64,000 nucleotides of DNA, from assembly GCF_043099285.1 (NCBI RefSeq), contig NZ_CP170723.1, positions 2,232,001-2,296,000 of the forward strand, read 5' to 3'. Under the pieces are notes generated by a model. It was not told the origin of the DNA, searched no databases, and saw only the letters and a program-made list of their open reading frames with translations. Numbering within the stretch: the stretch's first letter is position 1; each line of letters opens with the position of its first letter. Below are positions 27,977-36,456 of the stretch, piece by piece. The position numbers and the translations under genes were made by a program. This DNA comes from Oryzobacter telluris (GTDB lineage Bacteria; Actinomycetota; Actinomycetes; Actinomycetales; Dermatophilaceae).

Positions 27977-28968
27977 TCAGGCCCGGTTCAGGGCCGCGGA
28001 GAGCGCGGTCACGAGCTCCCACCGCTGCTGGCGGACCAGCGCGGGTGCCGCACCGGGCATCGCGGCGAACCCGTGCGGCATCCGGAGGTAGTTCGTCAGG
28101 CGCACCGGCACCCCCGCGGCCTCGAGGGCCGCGGCGTACCGGACGCCGTCGTCGCGGATGGGGTCGACGTCGGCGACCTGCACCAGCGCGGGCGGCAGCC
28201 CCTCGAGGTCGCCGAACAGCGGGGAGAGGAGGGGTCGCGCAGGTCGTGGCCCGGCGCGACGTAGTGGTCGCGGAACGCGTCCATCGCCCGGCGGTCCAGC
28301 AGGGGGGCGCGCCCGTGCTCGCCCACCGACGGCGACGACATCGTGAGGTCGGTCGCCGGGTAGACCAGAGCCTGGTGGCGCAGCGCCGTGATCCCGGCGT
28401 CGCGCAGCACCTGGGCGACCACCGCCGCGAGGTTGCCACCGGCCGAGTCGCCGGCCACCGCCATCCGGGAGGTGTCGGCGCGCAGGACGTCGCCGTTCAC
28501 CTGCACCCAGGTCGTGGCGTCGACGCAGTCGAGCGCGGCCACCGGCGCGCGGTGCTCGGGCGCCATCCGGTAGTCCACCGACACGACGACGCAGCCGACC
28601 TCACGGGCGATGAGCGTGCAGACGGGGTCGTAGTTGACGACGTTCCCGAGCACCCAGCCCCCGCCGTGGAACCACATGACGACGGGCACGTCGGCCTGCC
28701 CGTCGCGGATGGCGCGGGGCCGGTAGATCCGCAGCGGGATCTCGTGCTCGTCGCGCGCCGGCGCCGTGCCGTAGGTGATGCCGACCGCCGGGTCCGCGCG
28801 CCCGACGACGCGGGCCGCGATCCCGCCGAGGAGGCCGCTCGTGGGCCACGCTCCGGCGCGGGCGCGCTGGATCCCGTCGTGGTCGAGGTCGGCGACCGAG
28901 GGCCGCAGCCCGTCGACCAGCGCCGTCACGACGGCACTTCGGGCGGACAGGCGGTGGTAGGTGCGCAC
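27977..28968 (-). pseudogene. Alpha/beta hydrolase (hormone-sensitive lipase type), interrupted by a one-base frameshift
   Basis: The reading frame from GTG 28968 encodes a serine esterase with the oxyanion motif FHGGGW, the nucleophile elbow AGDSAGG and the family's N-terminal half. Near 28231 the frame is lost. The remaining conserved sequence, with the catalytic Asp region VADVDPIRDDG and His in MPHGF, continues in another frame and stops at 27977. Adding one C to a C4 run (G4 at 28231-28234 on the plus strand) would restore a continuous protein of about 330 residues. It may be a true inactivation or a sequencing error in a homopolymer. Its start overlaps the promoter region of dop. Confidence 0.82.
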
Positions 28969-28988
28969 GCGGAAAGTATCGTCGAGCC

Positions 28989-30536
28989 ATGACCGTGCGC
29001 CGCGTGATGGGGATCGAGACCGAGTACGGCATCGTCGTGCCCGGGGACCCGGGCGCCAACCCGATGGTCGCGTCGGGTGACGTCGTCACCGCCTACGCCG
29101 CCTCGCGCGGCATCCGGCCCGCCCGGGCGAGCTGGGACTACGCCGACGAGGCACCGCTGCGCGACGCCCGCGGGTTCGACATGGGCCGCGGCCTGGCCCA
29201 CCCCAGCCAGCTCACCGACGTCGAGGACCCCACCCTCGCCAACGTCGTCCTCACCAACGGCGCCCGGCTCTACGTCGACCACGCCCACCCCGAGTACAGC
29301 TCGCCCGAGGTCACCAACCCGCGCGACGCCGTGGTCTGGGACCGCGCCGGCGAGCTCGTCATGCGCGAGGCCGTCGCCCGGCTGGCCACCGTGCCGCCCG
29401 GCGTCAACCTCTACAAGAACAACGCCGACGGCAAGGGCGTCTCCTACGGCACTCACGAGAACTACCTCATGGCGCGCTCCACCCCGTTCGCGAACATCGT
29501 CAAGCACCTCACCCCGTTCCTCGTCGTGCGCCAGGTGATGAGCGGGTCCGGCCGGGTCGGGATCGGCATCGACTCGCGGACCCCCGGCTACCAGATGGCC
29601 CAGCGCAGCGACTTCTTCGAGGTCGAGGTGGGCCTGGAGACCACGCTCAAGCGGCCGATCATCAACACCCGCGACGAGCCGCACGCCGTCGCCGACCGGT
29701 ACCGCCGGCTGCACGTCATCCTCGGCGACGCCAACCACTGCGACGTCGCCAACCTGCTGAAGATGGGCGCCACCTCGCTCGTCCTCGGGATGATCGAGGC
29801 CGACGCCCTGCGCGACGACCTGTCGGTGCGCCGCCCCGTGGCGACCCTGCAGGAGGTGTCGCACGACACCAGCCTGCAGGCCAAGGTCGAGCTCGTCGAC
29901 GGCCGCCGGATGACCGCCCTCGAGCTCCTCACCGAGTACCACGACCGCGCCCACGCCTGGGCCCACGCCGTCGCCGACGGCGAGCCCGACGCCGACACCG
30001 TCGAGGTCCTGCACTGGTGGGGCGTCGTCCTCGACAAGCTGGCCCGCGACCCGATGGAGGCGCGCCGCGAGGTCGACTGGGTCGCCAAGCTGGCCGTCCT
30101 CGAGGGCTACCGCGAGCGCGACTCCCTCGGGTGGGGCGACCCGCGGCTCAAGGCCGTGGACCTCCAGTGGTCCGACGTGCGGGCCGACCGCGGCCTGGCC
30201 CACCGCCTCGCGGCGACCGGCCGCGTCGAGGTGCTCGTCGACGAGGCCGACGTCGTCCACGCCGTCGACCACCCGCCCACCGACACGCGGGCCTGGTTCC
30301 GCGGCGAGTGCCTGCGCCGGTTCGCCGACGACGTCGTCGCCGCCTCCTGGGACTCGGTGATCTTCGACGTCGCGGGCTCGCGCACGCTCCAGCGGGTGCC
30401 GATGCTCGAGCCGCTCAAGGGCACCGAGGCCGGGGTGGGCGACCTCGTGCGCAACGCGCCCGACGCCGCATCCCTCCTTCGGGCCCTCGCCGCGGCCGGT
30501 GCGGAGGACTCCGAGCGCGACGCCACCGAGGTCTGA
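28989..30536 (+). CDS. dop: Deamidase/depupylase of Pup (Dop)
   Basis: This 515-residue glutamine-synthetase-like enzyme deamidates the C-terminal Gln of Pup and removes Pup from substrates. It opens with VMGIETEYG, whose glutamates bind Mg-ATP. The nucleophile Asp lies in RLYVDHAHPEYS, and a family insert follows the start (about residues 40-80, the Dop loop). PIINTRDEPHA is shared with PafA. The start ATG 28989 has TATCGT six bases upstream. The Pup made by the next gene ends in Gln, so Dop action is required here. Confidence 0.95.
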   Translation: MTVRRVMGIETEYGIVVPGDPGANPMVASGDVVTAYAASRGIRPARASWDYADEAPLRDARGFDMGRGLAHPSQLTDVEDPTLANVVLTNGARLYVDHAHPEYSSPEVTNPRDAVVWDRAGELVMREAVARLATVPPGVNLYKNNADGKGVSYGTHENYLMARSTPFANIVKHLTPFLVVRQVMSGSGRVGIGIDSRTPGYQMAQRSDFFEVEVGLETTLKRPIINTRDEPHAVADRYRRLHVILGDANHCDVANLLKMGATSLVLGMIEADALRDDLSVRRPVATLQEVSHDTSLQAKVELVDGRRMTALELLTEYHDRAHAWAHAVADGEPDADTVEVLHWWGVVLDKLARDPMEARREVDWVAKLAVLEGYRERDSLGWGDPRLKAVDLQWSDVRADRGLAHRLAATGRVEVLVDEADVVHAVDHPPTDTRAWFRGECLRRFADDVVAASWDSVIFDVAGSRTLQRVPMLEPLKGTEAGVGDLVRNAPDAASLLRALAAAGAEDSERDATEV

Positions 30537-30595
30537 GCACCGTCCGACCCGTGGGCCACGCCGCGCCCCTCGCCACGGCCGCACGGTCGGCGGAC

Positions 30596-30627
30596 TAGGC
30601 TCGGAGGCAGTCGAACCCGAGGAGGGG
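30596..30627 (+). promoter_or_regulatory. Promoter and ribosome-binding site of the pup operon
   Basis: TAGGCT (30596-30601) is a good -10 hexamer in the 96 bp gap after dop. GGAGGGG (30621-30627) is a strong Shine-Dalgarno site seven bases before the pup ATG. So pup-prcB-prcA-pafA may be transcribed independently of dop, with a short 5' leader instead of the leaderless style used around it. Confidence 0.5.
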
Positions 30628-30632
30628 TCAGC

Positions 30633-30824
30633 ATGGCCGGTCAGGAGCAGGTGAGGCCGCAACGCCGCGACGACGGTGGGCCCGACGACGCGCCGGAGCC
30701 CGCAGCCGCGGCCCCGCAGGTGCAGACGAGCGAGATCGACGACATCCTCGACGAGATCGACGGCGTCCTGGAGTCCAACGCGGAGGAGTTCGTCCGCGGG
30801 TTCGTCCAGAAGGGCGGCCAGTGA
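30633..30824 (+). CDS. pup: Prokaryotic ubiquitin-like protein Pup
   Basis: A 63-residue intrinsically disordered tag that PafA attaches to lysines, marking proteins for the proteasome. The N-terminal half is charged and proline/alanine-rich. The C-terminal half has the conserved helix IDDILDEIDGVLE, which forms a coiled coil with Mpa, and FVRGFVQKGGQ. It ends Gly-Gly-Gln, so Dop must deamidate it to Glu before ligation. The stop overlaps the prcB start by 4 bp (GTGA). Confidence 0.97.
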   Translation: MAGQEQVRPQRRDDGGPDDAPEPAAAAPQVQTSEIDDILDEIDGVLESNAEEFVRGFVQKGGQ

Positions 30825-31648
30825 CCCCCGGACCCGACGGCGGGCGGCTGCCCTCGGCCTACCTGGTCCCGGGCTCGTCCTCGTTCACGGAGTTCCTCGC
30901 GGCGCAGGCGCCGGCGATGCTGCCCTCGCAGCGCTCGCTGCCGCCCGGTGCCGCGATCGAGGCCCCGCACGGCACGACCATCGTCACCCTCACGTGGGAC
31001 GGCGGTGTCGTCATGGCCGGCGACCGCCGCGCGACGATGGGCAACCTCATCGCCAACCGCGACATGGAGAAGGTGTTCGCCACCGACGAGTACAGCCTCG
31101 TCGGCATCGCGGGCACGGCCGGGCTGGCCATCGAGCTGGTCCGCCTGTTCCAGGTCGAGCTCGAGCACTACGAGAAGATCGAGGGCACGCTGATGTCGCT
31201 CGAGGGCAAGGCCAACCGCCTCGCCTCGATGATCCGCGGCAACCTCGGCATGGCCATGCAGGGCCTGTCGGTGGTCCCGGTGTTCGCCGGGTACGACGTC
31301 GGTGACGGCCGCGGCCGGATCTTCTCCTACGACGTCACCGGCGGCTGCTACGAGGAGCACGACCACCACAGCGTGGGGTCGGGCTCGCTCTTCGCCCGCG
31401 GTGCCCTGAAGAAGCTCCACCGCCGGGGCGGGACCGCCGAGCAGGCCATCGCCACGGCCGTCGAGGCGCTCTACGACGCGGCCGACGACGACTCCGCCAC
31501 AGGTGGCCCCGACCTCGGCCGCCGCATCTGGCCCACGGTCGGTGTGGTCGACGACGACGGCGCCCGGTTCATCCCCGACGCCGAGCTCCAGCCGGTCGTC
31601 GAGGCCATCGTCGCGGCCCGTGCCGACAACCCGGGAGGTGCCCGATGA
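30821..31648 (+). CDS. prcB: Proteasome beta subunit PrcB
   Basis: This 275-residue catalytic subunit of the 20S core has a propeptide of about 51 residues ending in APHG. Self-cleavage would leave Thr52 (TTIVTL) as the N-terminal nucleophile. Supporting catalytic residues are seen in MAGDRRAT and the Ser-Gly region SVGSGSLFARG. The GTG start overlaps the pup stop, and the stop overlaps prcA by 4 bp (ATGA), so subunit synthesis is coupled. Confidence 0.96.
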   Translation: MTPGPDGGRLPSAYLVPGSSSFTEFLAAQAPAMLPSQRSLPPGAAIEAPHGTTIVTLTWDGGVVMAGDRRATMGNLIANRDMEKVFATDEYSLVGIAGTAGLAIELVRLFQVELEHYEKIEGTLMSLEGKANRLASMIRGNLGMAMQGLSVVPVFAGYDVGDGRGRIFSYDVTGGCYEEHDHHSVGSGSLFARGALKKLHRRGGTAEQAIATAVEALYDAADDDSATGGPDLGRRIWPTVGVVDDDGARFIPDAELQPVVEAIVAARADNPGGAR

Positions 31649-32454
31649 GCGCGGGGATGCCGTTCTACGTCTCGCCCGAGCAGCTGATGAAGGACCGGGC
31701 CGACTTCGCGCGCAAGGGCATCGCCCGTGGCCGCTCGGTCGTCGTGCTCGCCTACGACCACGGCATCGTCTTCGTCGCCGAGAACCCCAGCCGGGCGCTG
31801 CACAAGGTCTCCGAGATCTACGACCGCATCGCCTTCGCCGCGGTCGGCAAGTACAACGAGTTCGAGAACCTGCGGGTGGCGGGCGTCCGGTACGCCGACC
31901 TGCGCGGGTACTCCTACGACCGCTCCGACGTCACCGCCCGCGGCCTGGCCAACGCCTACGCGCAGACCCTCGGCACGGTCTTCACCCAGGAGTCCAAGCC
32001 CTACGAGGTCGAGATCGTCGTCGCCGAGGTCGGCACCACTCCGGCCACCGACCAGGTGTACCGGCTCACCTACGACGGCTCGGTCGCCGACGAGCACGGC
32101 TTCGTCGCCATGGGCGGGGGAGCCGAGCAGATCGAGGCCGGGCTCACCGAGCGCTGGCGCGAGGGGCTGCACCTGTCCGAGGCGCTGAGCCTGGCCGTCG
32201 AGCTCCTCGGCACCGACCCCGCCGGCGGTCCGGCCCGCGAGCTCGCTCCCGAGCAGCTCGAGGTCGCGGTCCTCGACCGCAACCGGCCGCGGCGCACCTT
32301 CCGGCGGATCACCGGGTCCCTCCTCGAGCGCCTGCTGTCCTCCGAGGACCCCACCCGTGACGCCCCGCCGGTCGACGACTCCGCCGCGTCGACCCGGGAC
32401 GCCACGACCAACCCGCAGACCCAGCGGCCCGAGCGGGACGGCACCGAGGCGTGA
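31645..32454 (+). CDS. prcA: Proteasome alpha subunit PrcA
   Basis: This 269-residue subunit forms the outer, gating rings of the 20S core. The N-terminal gate segment FYVSPEQLMKDRADFARKGI matches actinobacterial alpha subunits. It has no catalytic Thr. The C-terminal 35-40 residues are hydrophilic and variable (rich in Asp, Thr, Arg). The gene is chained by 4 bp overlaps to prcB before it and pafA after it. Confidence 0.96.
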   Translation: MSAGMPFYVSPEQLMKDRADFARKGIARGRSVVVLAYDHGIVFVAENPSRALHKVSEIYDRIAFAAVGKYNEFENLRVAGVRYADLRGYSYDRSDVTARGLANAYAQTLGTVFTQESKPYEVEIVVAEVGTTPATDQVYRLTYDGSVADEHGFVAMGGGAEQIEAGLTERWREGLHLSEALSLAVELLGTDPAGGPARELAPEQLEVAVLDRNRPRRTFRRITGSLLERLLSSEDPTRDAPPVDDSAASTRDATTNPQTQRPERDGTEA

Positions 32455-33830
32455 ACACCCCCGGGGGCCGCCGGATCTTCGGGATCGAGAACGAGTACGG
32501 CATCACCTGCTCCACCGGGGGCCAGCGCACCCTCACCCCGGACGAGGTCGCGCGCTACCTGTTCCGCAAGGTCGTCGCGTGGGGCCGCTCGAGCAACGTC
32601 TTCCTCACCAACGGCTCGCGCCTCTACCTCGACGTCGGCAGCCACCCGGAGTACGCCACCGCCGAGTGCGACTCGGTGCGCCAGGTGGTCGCCCACGACC
32701 GGGCGGGGGAGCGGATCATCGAGGGCCTCGTCGTCGACGCCCAGCAGCGGCTGCGCGAGGACGGCGTGGCCGGCGACATCTACGTGTTCAAGAACAACAC
32801 CGACTCGGCGGGCAACTCCTACGGCTGCCACGAGAACTACCTGGTGACCCGGGCGGGGGAGTTCGCCACGATCTCCGACACCCTGCTGCCCTTCCTCATC
32901 AGCCGGCAGATCACCTGCGGCGCGGGCAAGCTCGTCGCCACCTCCAAGGGCGCCACCTACGCCGTGAGCCAGCGCGCCGACCACATCTGGGAGGGCGTGT
33001 CGTCGGCCACCACCCGCAGCCGGCCCATCATCAACACCCGCGACGAGCCGCACGCCGACGCCGAGCACTACCGCCGCCTCCACGTCATCGTCGGCGACTC
33101 GAACATGAGCGAGGCCACGACGATGCTCAAGGTGGGCTCGTGCGACCTCGTGCTGCGGATGATCGAGGCGGGGGTCGTCATGCGCGACCTCACCCTCGAG
33201 AACCCGATCCGCGCCATCCGTGAGATCTCCCACGACCTCACCGGCCGACGCACCGTGCGCCTGGCCAACGGCCGCCAGCTGAGCGCCCTGGACCTCCAGC
33301 GCGAGTACCTGGCCAAGGCCGTCGAGTACGTGCAGCGCGAGGGCGCCAGCGACCCGCTGCACCACCGCGTCCTCGACCTGTGGGACCGCACCCTGACCGC
33401 GGTCGAGACGGACAACCTGGCCCTCGTCGGCACCGAGATCGACTGGGTCATCAAGTACCGGCTCCTCGACGAGTACGCCACGAAGCACGGGCTCGACCTC
33501 GACCACCCCCGTCTGGCCCAGATCGACCTCGCGTACCACGACATCGACCGCAGCCGGGGGCTGTTCTACCTGCTCCAGCGCCGCGGCCGCATCGCCCGCG
33601 TGGTCTCCGACGCCGAGGTGTTCGAGGCCAAGGTGCGCCCTCCGGCCACGACGCGGGCCAAGCTGCGCGGCGACTTCATCCGCGCCGCCCAGGAGCACCG
33701 TCGCGACTTCACCGTCGACTGGGTGCACCTCAAGCTCAACGACCAGGCCCAGCGCACGGTGCTGTGCAAGGATCCGTTCCTCGCCTCCGACCCCCGTGTC
33801 GACCGCCTCATCGAGGGCATGTCGCTCTAG
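32451..33830 (+). CDS. pafA: Pup-protein ligase PafA
   Basis: This 459-residue ATP-dependent ligase attaches deamidated Pup to substrate lysines and is paralogous to Dop. It starts RRIFGIENEYG; the catalytic Asp is in RLYLDVGSHPEY. PIINTRDEPHADAEHYRR and the C-terminal HLKLNDQAQRTVLCKDPF are conserved. The Dop-specific insertion is absent. The GTG start overlaps the prcA stop by 4 bp, placing it in the pup operon. Confidence 0.96.
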   Translation: MNTPGGRRIFGIENEYGITCSTGGQRTLTPDEVARYLFRKVVAWGRSSNVFLTNGSRLYLDVGSHPEYATAECDSVRQVVAHDRAGERIIEGLVVDAQQRLREDGVAGDIYVFKNNTDSAGNSYGCHENYLVTRAGEFATISDTLLPFLISRQITCGAGKLVATSKGATYAVSQRADHIWEGVSSATTRSRPIINTRDEPHADAEHYRRLHVIVGDSNMSEATTMLKVGSCDLVLRMIEAGVVMRDLTLENPIRAIREISHDLTGRRTVRLANGRQLSALDLQREYLAKAVEYVQREGASDPLHHRVLDLWDRTLTAVETDNLALVGTEIDWVIKYRLLDEYATKHGLDLDHPRLAQIDLAYHDIDRSRGLFYLLQRRGRIARVVSDAEVFEAKVRPPATTRAKLRGDFIRAAQEHRRDFTVDWVHLKLNDQAQRTVLCKDPFLASDPRVDRLIEGMSL

Positions 33831-33939
33831 TCGTCCAGCCTGCTCACAGGCCGCGATGCGGGTTCTCGAAGGCTCCACCGTTATCGTGGATGGCTGTTGT
33901 CCGCTGGACCCCAGCACCCCCGATCGAAGGTTCGCACCC

Positions 33940-34890
33940 GTGCCCCGACGCCTCACCACCCTCCTGTCCGCCTCGGTCCTCGCCGGCGCGCTCGCCCTGA
34001 GCGGCTGCGGCGAGGAGACCCCGAGCGCGGGCTCCGCCGCCCTCAGCGCGGTCACCGTGAACGGCACCGACGGGAAGGCCGCCCCGACCGTCAAGGTCGC
34101 CTCGCCGCTGAAGGTGACCAAGACCGAGTCCAAGGTCGTCACCGAGGGTGACGGCGCCGCCGTGCTCAAGGACGACCTCGTCTCCATCCAGGCGATGATC
34201 GTCAACGGCCGTGACGGCAAGGTCGCGCACAGCACCTGGGAGTCCGGCCCCGTCGGCCTGGACCTCGGCGACGCCGCGCTGTTCCCGTCGTTCAAGACCC
34301 AGCTGCCCGGCAAGAAGGTCGGCAGCCGCGTCGTCATCACCTCGACCCCCAAGGACGCCTTCGGCGACCAGGGCAACACCCAGCTGGCCATCGCCAAGGA
34401 CGACCCGGTCGTCTTCGTCATCGAGATCGTCTCGGCCTCGAAGGTCCTCGCGCAGGCCGAGGGCACCGCCGTCGCGCCGAAGAAGGACCTCCCGACGGTC
34501 ACGATGAACGACGGCAAGCCCGCCACCATCACCGTCCCCAAGGACGTCAAGGCCCCGACGAAGACCGTCGTCCAGCCGCTCATCGAGGGCAAGGGCGCCG
34601 AGGTCAAGGCCGGCCAGACCGTGCGGGTCGCCTACACCGGCGCGCTCTACCGCAACGGCGAGGTCTTCGACTCCAGCGCCAGCCGCCCGGAGCAGCCGTA
34701 CTTCGAGTTCCCCCTCGGCCAGGGCCAGGTCATCAAGGGCTGGGACGCCGGTCTGGCGGGCCAGAAGGTGGGCAGCCGCGTGCTGCTCGTCATCCCGCCC
34801 GCCGACGGCTACGGCTCGGCCGGGTCGGGCGCGAAGATCAAGGGCACCGACACCCTCGTCTTCGTCGTCGACCTCCTCGCCGCGTACTGA
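33940..34890 (+). CDS. FKBP-type peptidyl-prolyl isomerase lipoprotein with two FKBP-like domains
   Basis: A 316-residue exported protein. The lipoprotein signal has a basic start (PRRL), a hydrophobic core and the lipobox LSGC near residue 25. Residues about 65-165 form an FKBP-like domain lacking most active-site aromatics. Residues about 205-316 form a standard FKBP domain (VRVAYTGALYRNGEVFDSS, VIKGWDAGL, TLVFVVDLL). It probably folds extracellular proteins. The start is GTG 33940; the upstream 110 bp contains a TATCGT candidate -10. Proximity to pafA is conserved in actinobacteria. Confidence 0.85.
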   Translation: MPRRLTTLLSASVLAGALALSGCGEETPSAGSAALSAVTVNGTDGKAAPTVKVASPLKVTKTESKVVTEGDGAAVLKDDLVSIQAMIVNGRDGKVAHSTWESGPVGLDLGDAALFPSFKTQLPGKKVGSRVVITSTPKDAFGDQGNTQLAIAKDDPVVFVIEIVSASKVLAQAEGTAVAPKKDLPTVTMNDGKPATITVPKDVKAPTKTVVQPLIEGKGAEVKAGQTVRVAYTGALYRNGEVFDSSASRPEQPYFEFPLGQGQVIKGWDAGLAGQKVGSRVLLVIPPADGYGSAGSGAKIKGTDTLVFVVDLLAAY

Positions 34891-34932
34891 GCAGACCCAC
34901 CACCGCACACCCCGAGAAGAGAGGCCTCTGTC

Positions 34933-35313
34933 GTGAGCACCGAGCCCACCCGCCCCGAGATCGACTTCCCCGCTGACGCCCCGCCCGCCGACCTCGTCAT
35001 CGAGGACGTCACCGTCGGTGACGGCGCCGAGGCCACCAAGGGCAGCACCGTCTCCGCCCACTACGTCGGCGTCGCCCACTCCACGGGCGAGGAGTTCGAC
35101 GCCTCCTGGAACCGCGGCGCCCCCCTCGACTTCACCCTCGGGGTCGGCATGGTCATCCAGGGCTGGGACCGCGGCATCGACGGGATGAAGGTCGGCGGCC
35201 GTCGCAAGCTGACCATCCCGCCGCAGCTGGCCTACGGCGACCGCGGCGCCGGTGGCGCCATCAAGCCGGGCGAGACGCTGATCTTCGTCGTCGACCTCGT
35301 CGACGTGCGCTGA
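34933..35313 (+). CDS. Cytoplasmic FKBP-type peptidyl-prolyl cis-trans isomerase
   Basis: A 126-residue single-domain FKBP without a signal sequence. Conserved elements are VSAHYVGV, GEEFDASW, VIQGWDRGIDGMKVGGRRKLTIPP, LAYGDRGAGG and TLIFVVDLVDV. It catalyses prolyl isomerisation in protein folding. The start is GTG 34933, behind a purine-rich AAGAGAGG. It follows the lipoprotein FKBP by 42 bp, probably in the same transcript. Its stop is 4 bp from the convergent DUF3866 stop. Confidence 0.93.
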   Translation: MSTEPTRPEIDFPADAPPADLVIEDVTVGDGAEATKGSTVSAHYVGVAHSTGEEFDASWNRGAPLDFTLGVGMVIQGWDRGIDGMKVGGRRKLTIPPQLAYGDRGAGGAIKPGETLIFVVDLVDVR

Positions 35314-35317
35314 GCGC

Positions 35318-36421
35318 TCAGCGGGCGCACGCAGCGGCGTGAGCACCCGCGGCAGCAGCCGCGAGGAACGGGGCGGGGTCAACATCCAGACCCCGCCCCA
35401 TCGTCGTCAGGCCCACCGGTGAGGTGCGCAGGGCGTCGAGCAGGCCCTCGGCGGGGACCTCGACGGGGGTGAGGGTGGCGCGGGCACCGGAGACGAGGTC
35501 GGCGACCTGGCGGCGCACGAGGGCGTCGAGGTCGGCGTCGGGCAGCGTGGTCAGGGGGACGTCGGCCGCGGTGAGCAGCGCGCGCCCGTAGGCCGTACGG
35601 CTGTGGTGGCTGATGCCGAGGTGCCGTTCGCGCCGGTCGGTGCCGGAGACGCGCAGCGAGGCGATGCCCCGGCCGCCGAGGACGTCGACGGCGTGCAGCG
35701 CGTCGGCGCAGGCGACACCCGAGTAGCCCCAGCGCGTGCCGGTGCCGACGTTCCCCGGCCCCTGGGCGACGACGACGACGTCGGCCCGCACGACGTGCCG
35801 GGCGGCGAGCAGCCCGGTGTGGGTCGTCACGGCCTCGTGGTCACCGCCGAACGCCTGGCCGACGGTGAGGGTGGCCGCGAGCCACCCCGCGTCGGTGAGC
35901 CCGGCCACGGCGCGCGAGAAGGCGGCGGGCAGCGCGCCCCCGTCGGTCATGACGTAGGCGACGCGGGCGTCAGGGGCCACGTGGCGGACCCCGGCGACGA
36001 CGGCCGGTAGGGCCGAGTGGAGGTCGGCCACGACGACGGGCAGGCCGTCGAGGTCGTCGGCGCCGGCCAGCACGGCGTGGTGCGGGCTGTCCTGCTCGTC
36101 GACGGCGAGGAGCATCTGCTGCAGCGGGGTGTAGCGCGCCTTGACGATGTGGCCCGCACCGGTCTCGGGGTCGTCAGGCAGCGCGTCGGTGCGGGCGACG
36201 ACGAACGCCAGCCCGCCGGTGCCCAGGCCGCGCAGCAGGGCCGAGGCGTTGAGGAGGACGCGCTCGCCGGTCGCGGGGACGCCCACCATCGCGGTGTAGG
36301 CCAGCGCGCGGACCTCGTCGCCCCCCGCTGCCGCGACCCCCTCGAGGGCCACCCGGAGCTCGACGGCCCCCGGCCAGCGCCGGACCTCGCCGACCACGGT
36401 CCCGGCTCGCCACTGCATCAC
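35318..36421 (-). CDS. DUF3866 family protein
   Basis: A 367-residue protein of unknown function, conserved beside pafBC in actinobacteria. The N-terminal part resembles a small beta-barrel (AGTVVGEVRRWPGAVELRV). The rest has several alternating strands and helices, with VVVAQGPGNVGTGTRWGYSG and HLGISHHSRTAYG as conserved blocks. The GTG at 36421 has TACGCT seven bases upstream, overlapping the divergent pafB promoter. No catalytic motif could be assigned. Confidence 0.8.
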   Translation of the reverse strand: MMQWRAGTVVGEVRRWPGAVELRVALEGVAAAGGDEVRALAYTAMVGVPATGERVLLNASALLRGLGTGGLAFVVARTDALPDDPETGAGHIVKARYTPLQQMLLAVDEQDSPHHAVLAGADDLDGLPVVVADLHSALPAVVAGVRHVAPDARVAYVMTDGGALPAAFSRAVAGLTDAGWLAATLTVGQAFGGDHEAVTTHTGLLAARHVVRADVVVVAQGPGNVGTGTRWGYSGVACADALHAVDVLGGRGIASLRVSGTDRRERHLGISHHSRTAYGRALLTAADVPLTTLPDADLDALVRRQVADLVSGARATLTPVEVPAEGLLDALRTSPVGLTTMGRGLDVDPAPFLAAAAAGAHAAACAR

Positions 36422-36456
36422 GGTCGGCAGCGTATCCGTCGGGTAGCGTCTGGCGG

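Noticed and set aside
30537..30632. Terminator between dop and pup
   Set aside because: The gap holds GC-rich inverted pieces (around CCGTGCGGCC), but no stem that stands out, and dop and pup are often co-transcribed.
35311..35320. TGAGCGCTCA palindrome joining two convergent stop codons
   Set aside because: The two stop codons are complementary by definition (TGA/TCA) and only four bases separate them, so the 10 bp palindrome is easily explained by chance.
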